Assembly: GCF_003073045.1 (NCBI RefSeq) | Contig: NC_037590.1 | Location: 17,780,708 to 17,844,707, forward strand | Source: Pomacea canaliculata | Lineage: Eukaryota; Mollusca; Gastropoda; Architaenioglossa; Ampullariidae | Direction of reading: 5' to 3' | Length of the DNA stretch: 64,000 nucleotides | Part shown: in pieces, positions 21,697-35,100 of the stretch | How the letters are laid out: every line of letters starts with the position of its first letter | How positions within the stretch are numbered: the stretch's first letter is position 1 | Made by a program: the position numbers and the translations under genes | Notes under the pieces: model-generated | Databases searched by the model: none | What the model was told of the DNA's origin: nothing | What the model saw: the letters and a program-made list of their open reading frames with translations, nothing else

Positions 21697-24600
21697 TCAA
21701 GCAGCTGTAAAGACAGGAGAATAAACTGACTTTTAATTTCTAACTTCACATGTGAAAGATACTGATATCTATATACAGCTTTTTACTTCAGGTTGGAAAT
21801 GCTATCAGGGAAAAAAGAAAGATGATAGCTTAGGCAAACATTTCTTTGCTCTGCAGTTTGTTTGGTTGGTATGATACAGACTTTTAGTGTTTTGTCAAAG
21901 CATGGGACAGTGAACTTTATGATACAGAATAATGAGACAGAGCCAGCGATGGTTTATTTTATGATGATAATGTTGATAATTAAGTGCTTTGATCACGCAC
22001 CATCACGACTAAAACAAGTCGAATTCTCTGCGTTGACCGATGATAATAATTAAAAAAAAGCAGTAAAAATACTGGCTAGCAATAACATCCTATGCTACAA
22101 AACACATTCGACCACTGGGCCACATGTTAAATAGGAGATAGGTAATGAAAATTAGACATTAATGGTAAAGAATAGTATATATAAATACAATACTGTTTAA
22201 AATTGAATTGTATTAATGCACAATTTTAAGGAGAAATAAAAAGGACCACGCACTAATATTTAAATCATGATATTTTAAAACAAATATGGTTGTAGGAAGC
22301 GTTTGCATACTGCTATTGAATCAGAACAGCGAATGTGATATGAAAGAGAGTTTCCACAGCACAGGAGGAGAACATTCGTTCCCCATATGTGATTGTGTGT
22401 AGGAGGAAGACAAAGCAAGAGGTAAACTTCCCCCCGCACTGTACGTACCTTTATGACAGATGCCGCACCGATATGGACAGCTTATTGCCATCCATCTGGG
22501 GTAATGCCAGCATTCAGACCTCATAAACATATCGCAATTCCAACTATCTGCCTCCGGGCAAATCTCTGAAATAATACAAGAAAACTAGCACTCAAAGAAA
22601 AAAAAAACTTTCTGTGTTTAGGTCTCATAACCATAGTGTGCTCCGAGAGGAGACCTGAGCACAGTTCGCAAAGAACCTCATTGTGTTGCTTTAAACTGAC
22701 TGCTTTACCATTGCTCTGCTAGTCTGATCATTGCCTTGGTGACAAGAGAGTGTTTTATCCTGCGCTGATAAGCTGCCCTCATGTTAGTGACAAACGAGTG
22801 TTATTTATTCGTTACTAAACTCCCCTTTGGCAGAAAGCACAAACGCTCTAACCATTTATTAAGAACCTGAAACGAGAGCTTAGGGATGTGCTGAGGAAAG
22901 TAATGATAAATGCACTGCGAGCTGTGAACCCTACTCACGTTTTTCGCAGGTGTCGCCTGTGAAGGGTGAGCTACAGATGCAAGAACATGTCTCCACGTCC
23001 AGTTTGCCATCGTTTAGACACAACTTGCCTTTACAGTCTGTCAAAGAAAAAGACAAGCTTTCAGGCCTTCGCGTGCTTACAAACACACATAACCTCTCAG
23101 ACACATATCAGCGTAGACATTAGCGAAATTTTATATATATACACACACATATCATAAGAAAAATTCACTTCTATTCGAAAAGTTCTTATCTACCTATGAC
23201 TGTGAGATATTTTCCTAGCCGTGAAAAATCACTTTTGTTGCTATTATATTTGTCGTGAAATATGCTGCTGATATATGTCCAGGTCCTTACCACATAGTTT
23301 ACCACTAGAGTCGCAGGTAAGCGGACACTTGGAGCAACTTGTATGTGACTTGTAGTACGGCTCAAGGTAGTCTTTATTCGCCGCTCTGTAAGAAGAACCT
23401 CAGGTACAGTGAGGTGTGTAAACAAAGTCTGATAGACAAATCAAACTCAAAACCACCCCACTGGCTTACAAATTTGCTTTCATGTATTTTTTAACAAGTC
23501 GTCTATTTAACTGTCAAGCATAACCAAGTCAAATACAAATACAATCTGTACCCCCAATCTCCACCCTTCTGGTGGGTTGGTTGATTGATTTAGTAAGAAA
23601 ATGATTCCACCTTGAGGTTATTTCGCACTGGGGGAGAGGGAAAGAGGAGGAAACCTCCCGATACCCAGACCTGCAAACACCTGAGGCGACATCTGAACCC
23701 AGAGTCTCTCCCTTCAGTGTTTTTAACCACTACACTACCGGGCGCCCCTCCACCCCTCTGGTACAAACTTTTACAAACTTGTTTGATGTATACTCAGTCT
23801 AGGGATGTCGTTAACTAGTCGTCAGATTACTTGTCGAGGTAGTTGTGGTGATTTTAGTGAATAAAGTTCCAAAAACGTCAAGATAGTTAGTCACGGGCAT
23901 TCAGGGAATACCTTATTAAAACAAAATAGTAGTAAAATGAATCTAAGTGTGTTTAGAAATAACCAAAACTCATTTCGGTGGACAATTGTTAATTTTAATT
24001 GTGGTTAAATACATACTTGTAAGGCGTAATTACAGACGTAAAGGTGTGTAAATGGCTGGTTAGGACAGGAGGCCATGCCACATCCAACACGCTGAGCTTT
24101 TGATAATACCATCTGTAAAATAACAAAGATAGAAGGATGGGTGAAGAAGGAAACATAATTTATCAAACCAAAATGTGATCATGATAAAACAAAATCATAG
24201 TAACAGTGTCCTGGAAACTCTTTAACAAAACCACAGAAATCAAAAAGTTTAGAGAAAAACATTATATATATTTCATCTTCACTTACAGATTTTTGGTGGT
24301 GGTTTTAAAATCAGCAAAAATCAGGTAAACCAGAATATTTTTACTCAAGGTTTCATTTATAGAACGTTTCCCCCGACAAATGACTAATGGCCAACTTTAT
24401 TAATTCCAATGGGCAATCATAACTTAAAATGTCTGCTGAGTTAAAAACACAACGCGATTAAATAAATGTTTTAAGGTGGAAACTTCCTATGATGCTAGAA
24501 AAGAGCACAGGTATAATGCATGTAATTAGAAGTAATGATCTCCACTACCAACTCACCTGAGAGTAGTTTGCAGCAGCACCTCCGTAAAAGCCGACTTTAA

Positions 24601-26983
24601 AACGCAGGTGCTTCTTCTCCTCAGCCCAGGCATCAACAGCATCTTTAAAGTCCTTGTAATAGTAGGCAGTGTTCTGACCTATCTGGACACCAGGCATAGC
24701 TGAAAGAACGAGAGAAAAAAATGCGCAAAACTCGGAGAGACACACCTCTTCCTCTTGACTCACTGTACACACCTGTCTCATGTTCCTGTCTTACCTTTTA
24801 GTTTTTGTTTATCGTTTGTGTCGACTTCATCGTCCTTATTCACTTTAGGAGCGATAACCAGCATCAGCTTGTTATAAAACCCTGTAGTATAATGCTGTGT
24901 ACTATCGCTGGACACTTACAGGGAACTTGACGGTTTAAGGGCTTGTCGCTGTAAGTCTTGCACTGCTTGGCCCATTTCTCCGCCACAAGGGCCAGGTCGT
25001 CATCCCATGTCTGCAATTGTCAAAATTCATGCAAGTCAAAGTGCCGACAGCAGCGTACATTTCAGAGAAAATATTAAGAGTAAAGATTATTTCAGTCGCC
25101 GAATGAAGCCAACTTAGGTCCTAGTCACGCATTGAAAGGGAAAGAAGGAGACAATAATTTTATAGCTGTCGCTAAAATTTCCGACATTCGCCTCATCCCC
25201 GTCCAACATCCGCAGCTCATCATTCATGCTCCCTCGTTTCTAGTGGTCGCACCTCCACTCACTCACTCGAAGTCCCTACAACTATAATAAAATGTTAGGA
25301 AAATAAAGCCTCTGGCGCTCAACGGTATAAATCTCGCAGAACTTCGCAACATCACTATAATAGTGATTCCTTTAAGCGAGAAAATAAAGGAACTTGATGT
25401 TAGCGTCCCTGATCCGAGACCCTCACTTCTTTTTTAAAGTCTATAAAGCTGTGATAGAGGTCTATCTGATGTTGAAGATTCTTCTCTATCGGGATGCATC
25501 CGATGATATGTGAAAGTGTATTCCTACCTGCTCTGAAGCCAACCTATTCTTTTGACCAAAGGTTGCCATAGCACATTGTAGAAACCTTTTCCATCGTTTT
25601 CGTGAATATGTTTAAGCAACAGTTTGGAGTGTCCATCCTTTCAGGTAAAGAACAAAAATAGAGTCGACATTACGTTAATACGGGATGTTCTTTAACCAGA
25701 TTGAGACTGAGATTGATCACCCATGACCACAGCTTCACCCTTCCCATTCACAGGTTTTCTTATTTTACTCAGGGATTCGCCTGCTTTGGTCGATGGTAAT
25801 GAGACTATTGCTCTGCCGTATGTACAAAGTCGTTCGTAGGAATGTTTTAGCAGAGTGGTACCATATCCACCAGCTGTTCCGTCCACAGCCATTTGCTCTT
25901 TTGACCTTTCGCACTCACCAACTTTGTCATATCCGCCGCATGGGGCTGCACGTGGCTGCGTATGTCGTTGTGCTGATGGACCAGGGTGTGTCTGAAGGTC
26001 TCTGTCAGGGAAATCCCCGTTCCCACGTCCTTCAGACACATGGTGTGGCTTGGGTTGATGGATGCCCACTGGTTGTCGCAGCTCTGACTGTCTTTGTGAT
26101 TGTGCTGGTCTTTTTCTGAAATTTAAGAGCATATTTAAGACAATAACAATAAATCCAATCCTGACGACATCACACACAGGAAATAATGCTTATACAATAA
26201 AAAGCAACAAGAGCCTGGGGGAGGGGGGTTGTCGGTGTTTTTCCCCGAGCAGGAAACTAGGAAACTAAGATTATATCTCGGATAAGCAGCCAGCCCTGTA
26301 AAAAGAAGAAAGAACAGTGTGCTCGAGACAAGATCTGAACCCAGGATAGCCAGTCCTCACTATACAGGTGACAGGTGCTAATCGCCACGAAAACGGACCG
26401 TCCTCAAAGGCAACAAAGGGCGAAGAGAGCTTTAGAGCAGCATGCAGAAGTATATTCACATAAATGATCACATAACACTGGTAATTGCGAGATACCAACC
26501 AACGAATTGTACACAAAAGCCCACAAAAATGCGGTACATGTTATTTTCTTTTGCTTAAAACATTAAATGACAGGGTTTCCAAAATTTACAGAAAGGAAAA
26601 GGAAAAGAACTCTTTTTGTCTACGACGAAAAAGAAATGATTCTTTTTCCCTTGACTTTTTGCAATTTTCAGTTTTATCTTTTAAACTATCTATTATACTT
26701 CCTTTAATGAATATATTTTAAAGATTATAACGTGAAAGGAAAATTTTTTACCAGTTGAATAATATAGAAAATTCTTGTGAGAAGTTCCCAGACTTCATAT
26801 GAAGTAAAAAATATATATATATTTGAGTGATAACACAGTAGTTACTTCATGCTGTGCTCTTACAAACTTACTGTTGTGATATCTTTCTGAACCGGTAGAA
26901 AAGTCGTAACAGGTAACAAACACAGCCAAAGAGGTAATGGAACCACAAAGATACATGATCCCCGGTGAAATAAAAGCATTCAA
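21697..26983 (-). CDS. Secreted CAP (CRISP/PR-1) protein with EGF-like and ShKT domains
   Basis: Exons, 5' to 3': 26983-26872, 26115-25919, 25010-24920, 24699-24557, 24112-24017, 23385-23291, 23037-22939, 22565-22449, 21704-21697; about 318 residues. A leader with a hydrophobic stretch (MYLCGSITSLAVFVTC) precedes a CAP domain. CAP landmarks are LVHQHNDIRSHV, TWDDDLALVAEKWAKQC, VGQN (read as VQIGQN), NYSQMV, RVGCG and LYVCNYA. It is followed by an EGF-like module (CKGKLCLNDG to FTGDTCEK) and a six-Cys ShKT module (ICPEADSWNC to YRCGIC). All splice sites are GT/AG and phases agree, except that exons 5 and 6 do not join in frame, so a short exon there may be missed. The last exon (two codons) is tentative. 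CAP-ShKT proteins in molluscs and worms are secreted, some in venom or mucus; the function here is unknown. Confidence 0.8.
23560..23752 (-). mobile_element. tRNA-derived SINE (copy 1)
   Basis: On the minus strand it begins GGGGCGCCCGGTAGTGTAGT, with an A-box-like stretch, then a B-box-like GGGTTCAGATG about 30 bases on. A tRNA-unrelated body (GGGAGGTTTCCTCC) follows, and the tail ends CAATCAACCAACCCACC. It lies in the intron between CAP exons 5 and 6. A working tRNA is ruled out because the cloverleaf stems do not form. Confidence 0.6.
26215..26410 (-). mobile_element. tRNA-derived SINE-like element (copy 2)
   Basis: On the minus strand an A-box-like GTGGCGATTAGCACCTG is followed by a B-box-like GGGTTCAGATC. 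The body ends in AAAAACACCGACAACCCCCC. It lies in the first intron of the CAP gene. It is related to, but not the same subfamily as, the copy at 23560. Confidence 0.5.
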
Positions 26984-29028
26984 ATATATCTGGTCGTGCG
27001 AACTTTCTCGTTTCTGTAATAAAAATAATTTGATACAAACTTAAGTGAATGTTTATACTTAGTAGGGTCTACTCGCCATATAACTAGCCTGCCTTGTCAT
27101 GACTGATGGACACGGTCAGGCAATAAAGTAGGCAGGAATTGTGAAAACATTATGATTGAACATACTGATTAAGGCAGGTATTCCTGTAACTGATCACTGT
27201 GTGTACATACAATGCAAGAGGTGATGTATGAGCTTAAAACATAGGAACGAACTGCAGGAAGTAGGGAAGAACAAAGAAACGCAAGCACTCACACATTGTC
27301 ACTAGAAAGTAACGACAAAACAGCCTCCAATGGTCGCTAACCGAGTGGGCCTTCTAATCAACCAGTGTCGGACCGCTATATTTTCACATTATATTACTAA
27401 GGTAAATTGCTCTGTTGATAACCTGTCTTGGTACTCTTAGATTTACCCGCTATAATACCTACTTACACCTCTTATTGCCGTGTAGTTGATGACACCTAAC
27501 AATTAACCTACCTGTTAGTGCGTTTCATTCCCTCCTTAGAAAGTCCTTCTGTGCCTGGATTATCTGCTTTACATTTTTTTTTCATGACGCATTACATACC
27601 AATGAAGGGGACCTCTGCAGGGCCACCCAAGGAATACACATGCACCTCCTTCTCTCCTCCAGCATTATTCCATTTCTAACTCCGACCCACAACGAAATCG
27701 ATAGCTGGCGCGTTATCAAGTGACATCGCTGAAGTTATCAGGTGACATCGCGATCTACGTGACGACGATCGTTGGATACAACCACGGATTTGACGGAAAG
27801 GCAGCACAAAAATAATGAGATGTGCCCAAAAAACAAAATGTTTCGTGTTAGTTGTAAACGGTTTGTTTACATTTTTGTTTTCTTCTGGCAACATTATCAC
27901 CACACAATGCTTTCATTTGTTTTTAGATTGCAGATGCATTCACCGATAAATTTTTCTTCAGTTATGTCAAAATATTAGTTTGCCATGACTGTCTGGGTTT
28001 AATCAAATGGCATTCACATTTATCTGACAGAATCTTATATGTGACCTAATTATGTGTTATTCTTACTTTCATTTTTTAATTTGTCATTTCACGTCTCTTT
28101 CTCGTTTTCTCATTTCCTCTTTTTTCATATCTTTCCTATATCTATCAAAGAGTAAACATTGCTGGACACTCCATATCACTTTCAGCACGATCATCAATAC
28201 AAAAAGTATGACTGATTCTAGTCTGTTTCCATCATGACCCTCCGGATATTACAAACAAGATGTCGAACATGAGCAGTTGTACAGGTGTGTTTTGTGTACA
28301 GGTGTCGCTGTCACGTGCCTCGATGACGGACGGAATGACCATCTTGGCATGGTCTGCTCATGCTCATAAAGATAAAGAAACTCTCTGATGGGTCATCTGC
28401 TATATGTGAGGGGATGTCCGAGTTTTCTGTTGGACTCAATTCTCACGCTGACCGTTTTCTTCACTGCCGGCGAAACTTGATCACCATACGCGTGTGAATT
28501 GTCGTCCACCGCTTGTTTTATTGTGCAGACGATTTACATTTTTACATTTTTTACGAGTCTCGAAGCGGAGGCTATTGGACGGCAAGGCTGTGAAACAGGT
28601 GTCAAATACAAAGCCCTGGCAGTGGTGACAGGACAGTTTGAACACTGTGCTACCAGGCGCCCCTCAACCTTCTATACTTCCTTATAGGATGCCAACATTT
28701 TCGCATGTTGCTACAGTCAGAGAATACACTGTGACCCTACTGAACATTTTTTGTACTTCTACACACTGATGATCGATTTCATTCACACATTCTTGTGCCA
28801 AACTACACTCTCTCGCTTTTGCACTCACACACATGCATGCAACAACAGTCAACAGATGGTCAAATGTGCCACCATATGTCTTAAGACTGATGTTTTCAAA
28901 ATACAGTAATACTTTATGGTGTCTTCAGGAGCTGAATAAAAAAACTCATTCATGTGCTCTTTGAAACTGACTTCTCTTTCAAACATCCTTCACAAACTAT
29001 TCAAATGGGGGTACTTTACTCAACAAGT
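26984..29028. other. Intergenic, CAP gene to NAT9
   Basis: No gene is seen. It should contain the CAP gene promoter near 27000 and the NAT9 3' flank. A degenerate SINE head on the minus strand (GGGGCGCCTGGTAGCACAGTG, near 28640-28660) is readable. Confidence 0.5.
28555..28668 (-). mobile_element. Degenerate SINE fragment
   Basis: The minus-strand start GGGGCGCCTGGTAG matches the head of the SINE at 23560. The B-box region is weak and no CAACC tail is visible, so it is an old or truncated copy. Confidence 0.35.
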
Positions 29029-31644
29029 TTATTTGATAACATCGAAAGTGGGCTGAAGATGGAAGGCAGGGGTGAAAGATGCGATGACAGTTAAAGTGCC
29101 CTCTGCAACCTGCAGCTCCATGGTGACCTCTACAAACACTTCACTTCTTGATGTCTGGCAGAAAAAAATAAGCAAGCCTGTTAGAACGAAGTATGATTCT
29201 TAAAGAAAGAACTCTTTATTGTCTCTGTCTGAACTTGAGGCAATGGCCAGAGTAGGAACTTTAACAAAGTATGTATTAATGCAAAAAATCCTTTTTAAAT
29301 TGTTCATTTTTCAGTTTCCATAAACTAAACTGCTTTACTCGAGTGAGTGACATAATTTTTTTAAAAAAAGCATCAGAAGAAAGTGTTATATTAAAGAGTG
29401 AGCTGAGATCCAATAAGGATGCACAAATAAAATAAGAAAAACAACAGTTTGTGCATGTTTTAGACTTTCACTTGCATACACCTGCCTACCTCAGTAAAGC
29501 CCAGCTGAGAAAATAAACTAATGCTGGGTTTGTTATCCTCTCCAATCTTGGCCACAAACTTGGTCACACCTAGTACTTCTACACCTAAAAGAAAAAAACA
29601 TAAATTTCTGTTTTGGAAATGCATGTTCATCAACATAAACAGTAGTTGAAAACACAAAGCAAACATGATGAGAAGCCATTCTATTCAGAGTTGAGTGAGG
29701 CATCAAAGAATACAATTTTTTTTTAAAGCAGCATCTTTTGTGGATTCAAAGGTGGGCTTAAGTACAGTTGTGTAGTAGATGAAAGGAAAAAAAAGAACAC
29801 AACATGAGGTATTAGTCTAAACAGCACAACTGACAAGTAGGGGCTAAAAGTTTAGTGGAAAATTCTTCTTGAGAACTTCCATTCTCTTCCCTGGAACAAC
29901 AAAAAGGATCAGACTAATTAGGGCTAGGGCTTTCAGAAGCCACAACTGATGGTCTGGCCACAGTGTTTAGTTAGCCACATAAAAAGCAGAGTTCAGTTCC
30001 AATATTAAATGTATTCAACTCTTCTACCTGTTTTTGTTTAATTCATAGGGATAATCTTAGTGCACATCTTATGAAAAAAAAAAATCATCCATCGACATTC
30101 CAGAAGAAGATGGGAGTGGCTTAAGTGCTGATGATGAGAATGTGACAATAGTGCTAATAAGGACTGATGATGGTGGTATAAAGTCTTAAAATAAAAAATG
30201 TCCCCATCCCTTACCATATCTCAGCATGCTACACAATGCCTCTCGTCCACAACCTTGACCACGTGCTGATGATTCTGAAGTTCAAAAACCATGAAATTAC
30301 TGCATTTTCTTTAAGTTACTAACCCTCTTTGCCTTTCACTGTAGCAACATCATTTACACAAACAATTATATTAGCTTAAATAATCAGTACAAGAAAGTAA
30401 AATATTCAAAAGTGTTATGTTCTATTATAATAATGGTTTTCATAACCATAACTATATGAAATGTTTTTAACTTTTAAATCATCCCTACTATTACTGTTTT
30501 TTAATAGATACCTGCAATCATGATCTCAATCTCTGCCACCTCGTGCTTATTCTCCGTGAAAAACAAGTTAACATCACCTATCATGGCATCTGCAAATGTA
30601 TCAATAATAATTAGTGTGTACTTCTATTAAGTGGCATTAAATCAAGATAACCCCTTTTACATTTCTATTATGACTTGGATAGGAAAGCAAGTCCTGCGAA
30701 CATTGCATCCTTCTCTATGAACATTGGGAAAAGAATTTTTTAATTTCTTACAAGTTCAACTAAATCAATGTTCTATAATTTCTTAATAACTTCTAGGGAG
30801 GAACTAGAGGACTGGGGTCTCTAAATGGTATGTATAGGTAATAAAAACCCTAATTCACAACAGTAAACAGCATTTGAAACTTTTAGTAGTGTCAAACTGC
30901 ACCAGTGGCTTTTTATTTTGGGGGATGTTTTTGCATCAAAAGACATCTTTTAAACAAGATAAGTAGCAATTATTACATACCAATCTCTCTGTTTTCTTTT
31001 TCACTGTATTTTGCAACGTTCTGGTCATGGATACTTTTTTGCAGAATGATAAAAGTGCATTCTGAAAATGTTTTGTTGCATAAATGACTGCAACTAAGAT
31101 CATTCAAATATTCAGTTCTACATATTGTTTATATTTATAGATACATTCATACATGAGCATATAGTTTGTACTTACATGCATAATTTATATACAGTTACAA
31201 CACAAGTCTCTCGATCTCTTTGGATGATCAAGTCCACATTCTGTTTTATCTCATCTTACTTCTGAATAACTGATAGTTACAGAGTTATAAAATGAAAGAT
31301 TATGAAATGTCTTACTGTCTTCATCATCCCGCCAGCTTTTCTGCATGTTGTATTCTTCCTGTAGTGTCAGAGGCTGGGAGGCAGTCAACTTCTGTAGTTC
31401 TTCTGATGCCATCCATTGATGGTACCTGTCATGTTCACAGGTCAGGTATAGACCATTGTTTATATTAGTCAGGTGTTTTGGGTGTTTGTTTGTTTTGGGT
31501 TTTTTGCTTGTTGTTTTGCTGTTAAAACAGTTAAATGTTTGATCAATGTTAGAAAAATTATACTTACTTAGGCACATGGTAGCTTTCATATGGCACAAGA
31601 ATAACTTTATGGCCCACAATCTGGGTATGCTGGTTGATTCTCAT
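29029..31644 (-). CDS. NAT9: N-acetyltransferase 9 (NAT9), GNAT family
   Basis: Exons, 5' to 3': 31644-31568, 31425-31316, 31061-30981, 30589-30512, 30274-30215, 29584-29490, 29154-29029. All introns are GT/AG and every phase agrees. The sum is 627 bases, 208 residues, against 207 in human. The start MRINQHTQIVGHKVILVPY, EELQKLTASQPLTLQEEY, DAMIGDVNLFF, the acetyl-CoA-binding loop ARGQGCGREAL and GVTKFVAKIG all align with animal NAT9. It is a cytosolic GNAT acetyltransferase; the fly orthologue acts on microtubules. An acceptor site just upstream of the start codon (near 31659) suggests a non-coding first exon. The minus-strand AATAAA at 29028-29033 overlaps the stop codon. Confidence 0.95.
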
Positions 31645-32186
31645 ATTCTCTTGTTTCCTGCAGTAAATTAGGAACCCAAAACCGTTTATAATTTTTGTTT
31701 AAATAGTAGCGCAATTTAACATGTGAAACGAGCGAAACGCTACAATTCCGCTACTGTACGTAATCTAGCACTAATTCTAAAGTTAATTTTTAATTCTTCA
31801 ACTATTGTTCGTCTAAAATAAGAAATAAAAATATAAATATTCATCTTTCTAGAATTCATGCAATAGTGATATTTTACACAATTTAATGTGTCTGCTTCCC
31901 TACGGTTCTAAAGCAGACGGCAGGAAGTGCAGACGACATTAAAAAAAAAATTGTTTCTTGGTCACATAAAAAGCGGCAGCTGATTAACATAAAAAGGCAG
32001 TTTATTTTTTGTATTATTTTTATATGAGTACTTTGGTTTTCATTTAACGCTAATGATTTATACCAACTTACCAACTCACGGGAGAGTGTATCATGCATAT
32101 CAAAGGTCAGGGGCCACAGTTCAAGAGTCTGTGTTCACACCTCACGGTTACGATCGTTTAATAATAACACTCGACTGTTCCCAAGA
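31645..32186. promoter_or_regulatory. Shared upstream region between NAT9 and TMEM104 (likely bidirectional promoter)
   Basis: The two divergent start codons are 542 bases apart. A probable 5' UTR splice acceptor of NAT9 lies near 31659, so transcription of both genes should start within about 31850-32180. No TATA box stands out. The bidirectional role is inferred from the geometry. Confidence 0.55.
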
Positions 32187-35100
32187 ATGCCCGACGAAAA
32201 TGTGGACTTTAAGGCTACTTACAGTGGAGCACAGTACTCGACAGGGGTGAGAAAACACTATTGTTTTTAATTTGATTTGATGTAGAATTTAGCACGAAAG
32301 TTATTGAGGAAACATTAATGACAATAATTAAATCCCATAGCTCAGCAGTCAGCTGACTGATCCACCACGACGCCCCTTGTCAGCTTGGCCCCGAATGGCC
32401 TAGCGATGGTAATGAGTCATTAGTCATTGTACTCCCAGTTTTCATCCTCGACATTTAAATACATCGTTATCGTTTTTCAGCAGAGAAACCACTTTCAAAT
32501 GCATTATCATCTTGCATACATTACAACTTAAGAAATTGTCCATTCGCCTGTAACTTGTAACACAAACCATTTAGACGAACAAAGTTTGAATCCATCATAT
32601 ACTGCTTCTAAAATATAACTGCTTTTCAAAATATTAATCACAGTTAACAGTGCATTTATTTTAAGATTGTATGTCTCACCATTATATGTTGTGTATATAT
32701 GCATCTGCTCCTATTTATGTTTGTATGTGTGGTTGGGCTTGTGAGCAAAAGAAAATTAATGTCTTGGTCTTCCTCTGACAGACAATAAAGTTTGATTTGA
32801 TTTTTAAGTAAAATTTATTTTTATCTTTACAGATGGGCCTTGTCTATGTCTTTAACCTGATAGTTGGAACAGGGGCGCTAACAATGCCTTCAGCTTTCAA
32901 AGAAGCAGGATGGCTTATAAGCTTGATCACCATTGCAGTGCTTGGTCTTGTCAGGTACTATACATACTGCTTTGGTTATGTTATATATGGAGACTTGCAC
33001 AAATTCACATGTATGCAAGCAAATTTGATGCATGGTGCAGAGAGATGCAGTTTATTTGAGGTGGAGAGGAAGTTGTGTCTTCCTGGGCAGTTCTTTAACA
33101 ATTAGTGACATAGGGGTTAGAGTTCAGGGTTGAGGATATGACTAGAGTATTGACTGGGCGAAGCAGATGAGTTAATGTCACATGATTTTGATAGCTTCAC
33201 CATAGCACTTTTCCAGTGATTTTCTCAGAGCGTTTTACAGAAATGATATACAGACTGAATCACCAACAGCCATGCACCCATATTTGCATATATTGCAGAC
33301 ACCTGCTTATACACAAAGTAAATTAGAGACACGTGTTATGCATGCTCATGGTCAGGACATGGTCACAGTAAAGTCTCTGTTCTGAAAATGTATCTTATGT
33401 TTAGACTTAAAGGTGGTAAGAGAATCAGAGTGATAAAGGCTGACAGGTAATCTGTTCCAAGTTGATGGAGCTTGGTAGAGAAAGACCTGTGTTGTTGTCT
33501 TTGTCATAGCTAGTGGGACTTGAAGAAACTTGTTGTCAAAAGATAAGTGAAGAAGTTGTGAGGCTAGCATGATATTGGTTGAGTAGTCTGAGTAAGCTAA
33601 ATGTTCTACACTAGACAGGGGCTGAAATAATATTTGTAAAATTATTCTCAAAATTGGTTTCAGCTATATCACAGTAACCTTTATGACTGAGGCAATGGCC
33701 ATTGCTAATGCCAAAACTGAAAACAGATGCCAAAGAACAATCAGAGGTGGGACAGTCTTCATCAATACATCCAGAATTGCTGCAATAACAGTATAAATGG
33801 TTTCTATTTAATAATTAGCATTCTGTAAACAAGTTAGAATTAATGTATAAATTCTTAAATATTGCCTTGTAGTTTATTATTACATGTTGGATGCTGTTGC
33901 ATGTTGTAAACTCTTGCACAGTTATGTAAATATAATTGGTCTTTTGATTTCTTTTTAGAGCAGTTATTTATAGAATCTGCTTGAGAAGCTGATTGTTGAT
34001 TTTGTTTAGGATAATTGCAATGAGGATCAGATTGGATCTGTCTCAGAGGAATTTCCACTCCTGCAAAACAAGGGCAAGTTATTTAGAGCTTTATAGATCG
34101 TAGGCATTGTCAAGGTTTAATAATGAGCAGGAAACAAATGCGTATGTGTGTGTATGTGAGTGAGGGGAACAGAGACAGGAATGTCTGGGCAGGAGAGAAC
34201 ATGTTTAAATTGTTATGTAAAAACTCGCATCCAACATAAGTGGTAGTTCCTGCTAAACTGCTAATGTTTTCTCTTCCAACTCAAATATAAACAAGAACAA
34301 ATTTTATATTGATAAATGCTCAAATAAATACTCCACCAGTGGATTTTCATTTTTTGTTGTATCATATGCTTACCTTTAAAATAGCGGACCACATGGTCCT
34401 GCTTCATCTGTATTGTGCCCTGGTCCTCTCTATTAAGCTAGACTATGGATCCATCATATATAGCTCTGCTTGAGAGTCCTACCTCAAAATTCTGGATGGG
34501 AGTGTTTTGACCACCCTATCGTGGTCTAACTTCATAAAATTCATGCTGCTCATTCATCGCAACAAGGACATTGTTTTTATCTGGGTTCCTGGCCATGCTG
34601 GTATCCCAGGTAATGTTCGAGTGGACCAGGCCGCCAAGGCTGTATGTCAGTTTCCTGGCAAATAACACTCGCTGGTGTCATCAGATTGTAAATCTGTCTT
34701 CTTGGCCTGGTTCAGTCCCTGTGGCAGTTATATACCACCCTTCCCTGTCTTTCCAACTGCCTAACTTTGTGCCATCCCGTGCAGCGGGAGGAGGTAGTTC
34801 TGACAAGACTACGTTTAGGACACACCTTCGCCATACAGCTGCACCTCTTATGAGGTGAACCATGGTGTCAATGACATTTTAGTGTGATGCATGTTTTAAT
34901 TACTTTTCCTGTACACCAGAGTATCCATCAGCAGTTTTGTTTGGTTTTTTTTACAACAGACTCTTTGTTTTCCTTGTTTAGGTCCATCCCATTGGCAGCT
35001 ATATTAACATTTTTTATGATAAGGCTCTATCATAAGATTTAAGCTTTTTATGTTCTGATAGTTTGGGATTTTTGATTTGTTGGTGGCCTTTTGGACCACA

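Noticed and set aside
23640-23745. Possible tRNA gene
   Set aside because: A and B boxes are present but acceptor and anticodon stems do not form, and a SINE body and tail follow; it is a SINE.
25692-26177. 161-residue minus-strand open frame
   Set aside because: It overlaps CAP exon 2 in another frame. The true frame gives the CAP motif LVHQHNDIRSHV and clean splice sites.
32340-32400. Possible SINE head on the minus strand (GGGGCGTCGTGGTGG start)
   Set aside because: Only the first 15 or so bases resemble the SINE head, with no B box or tail. Too little to call.
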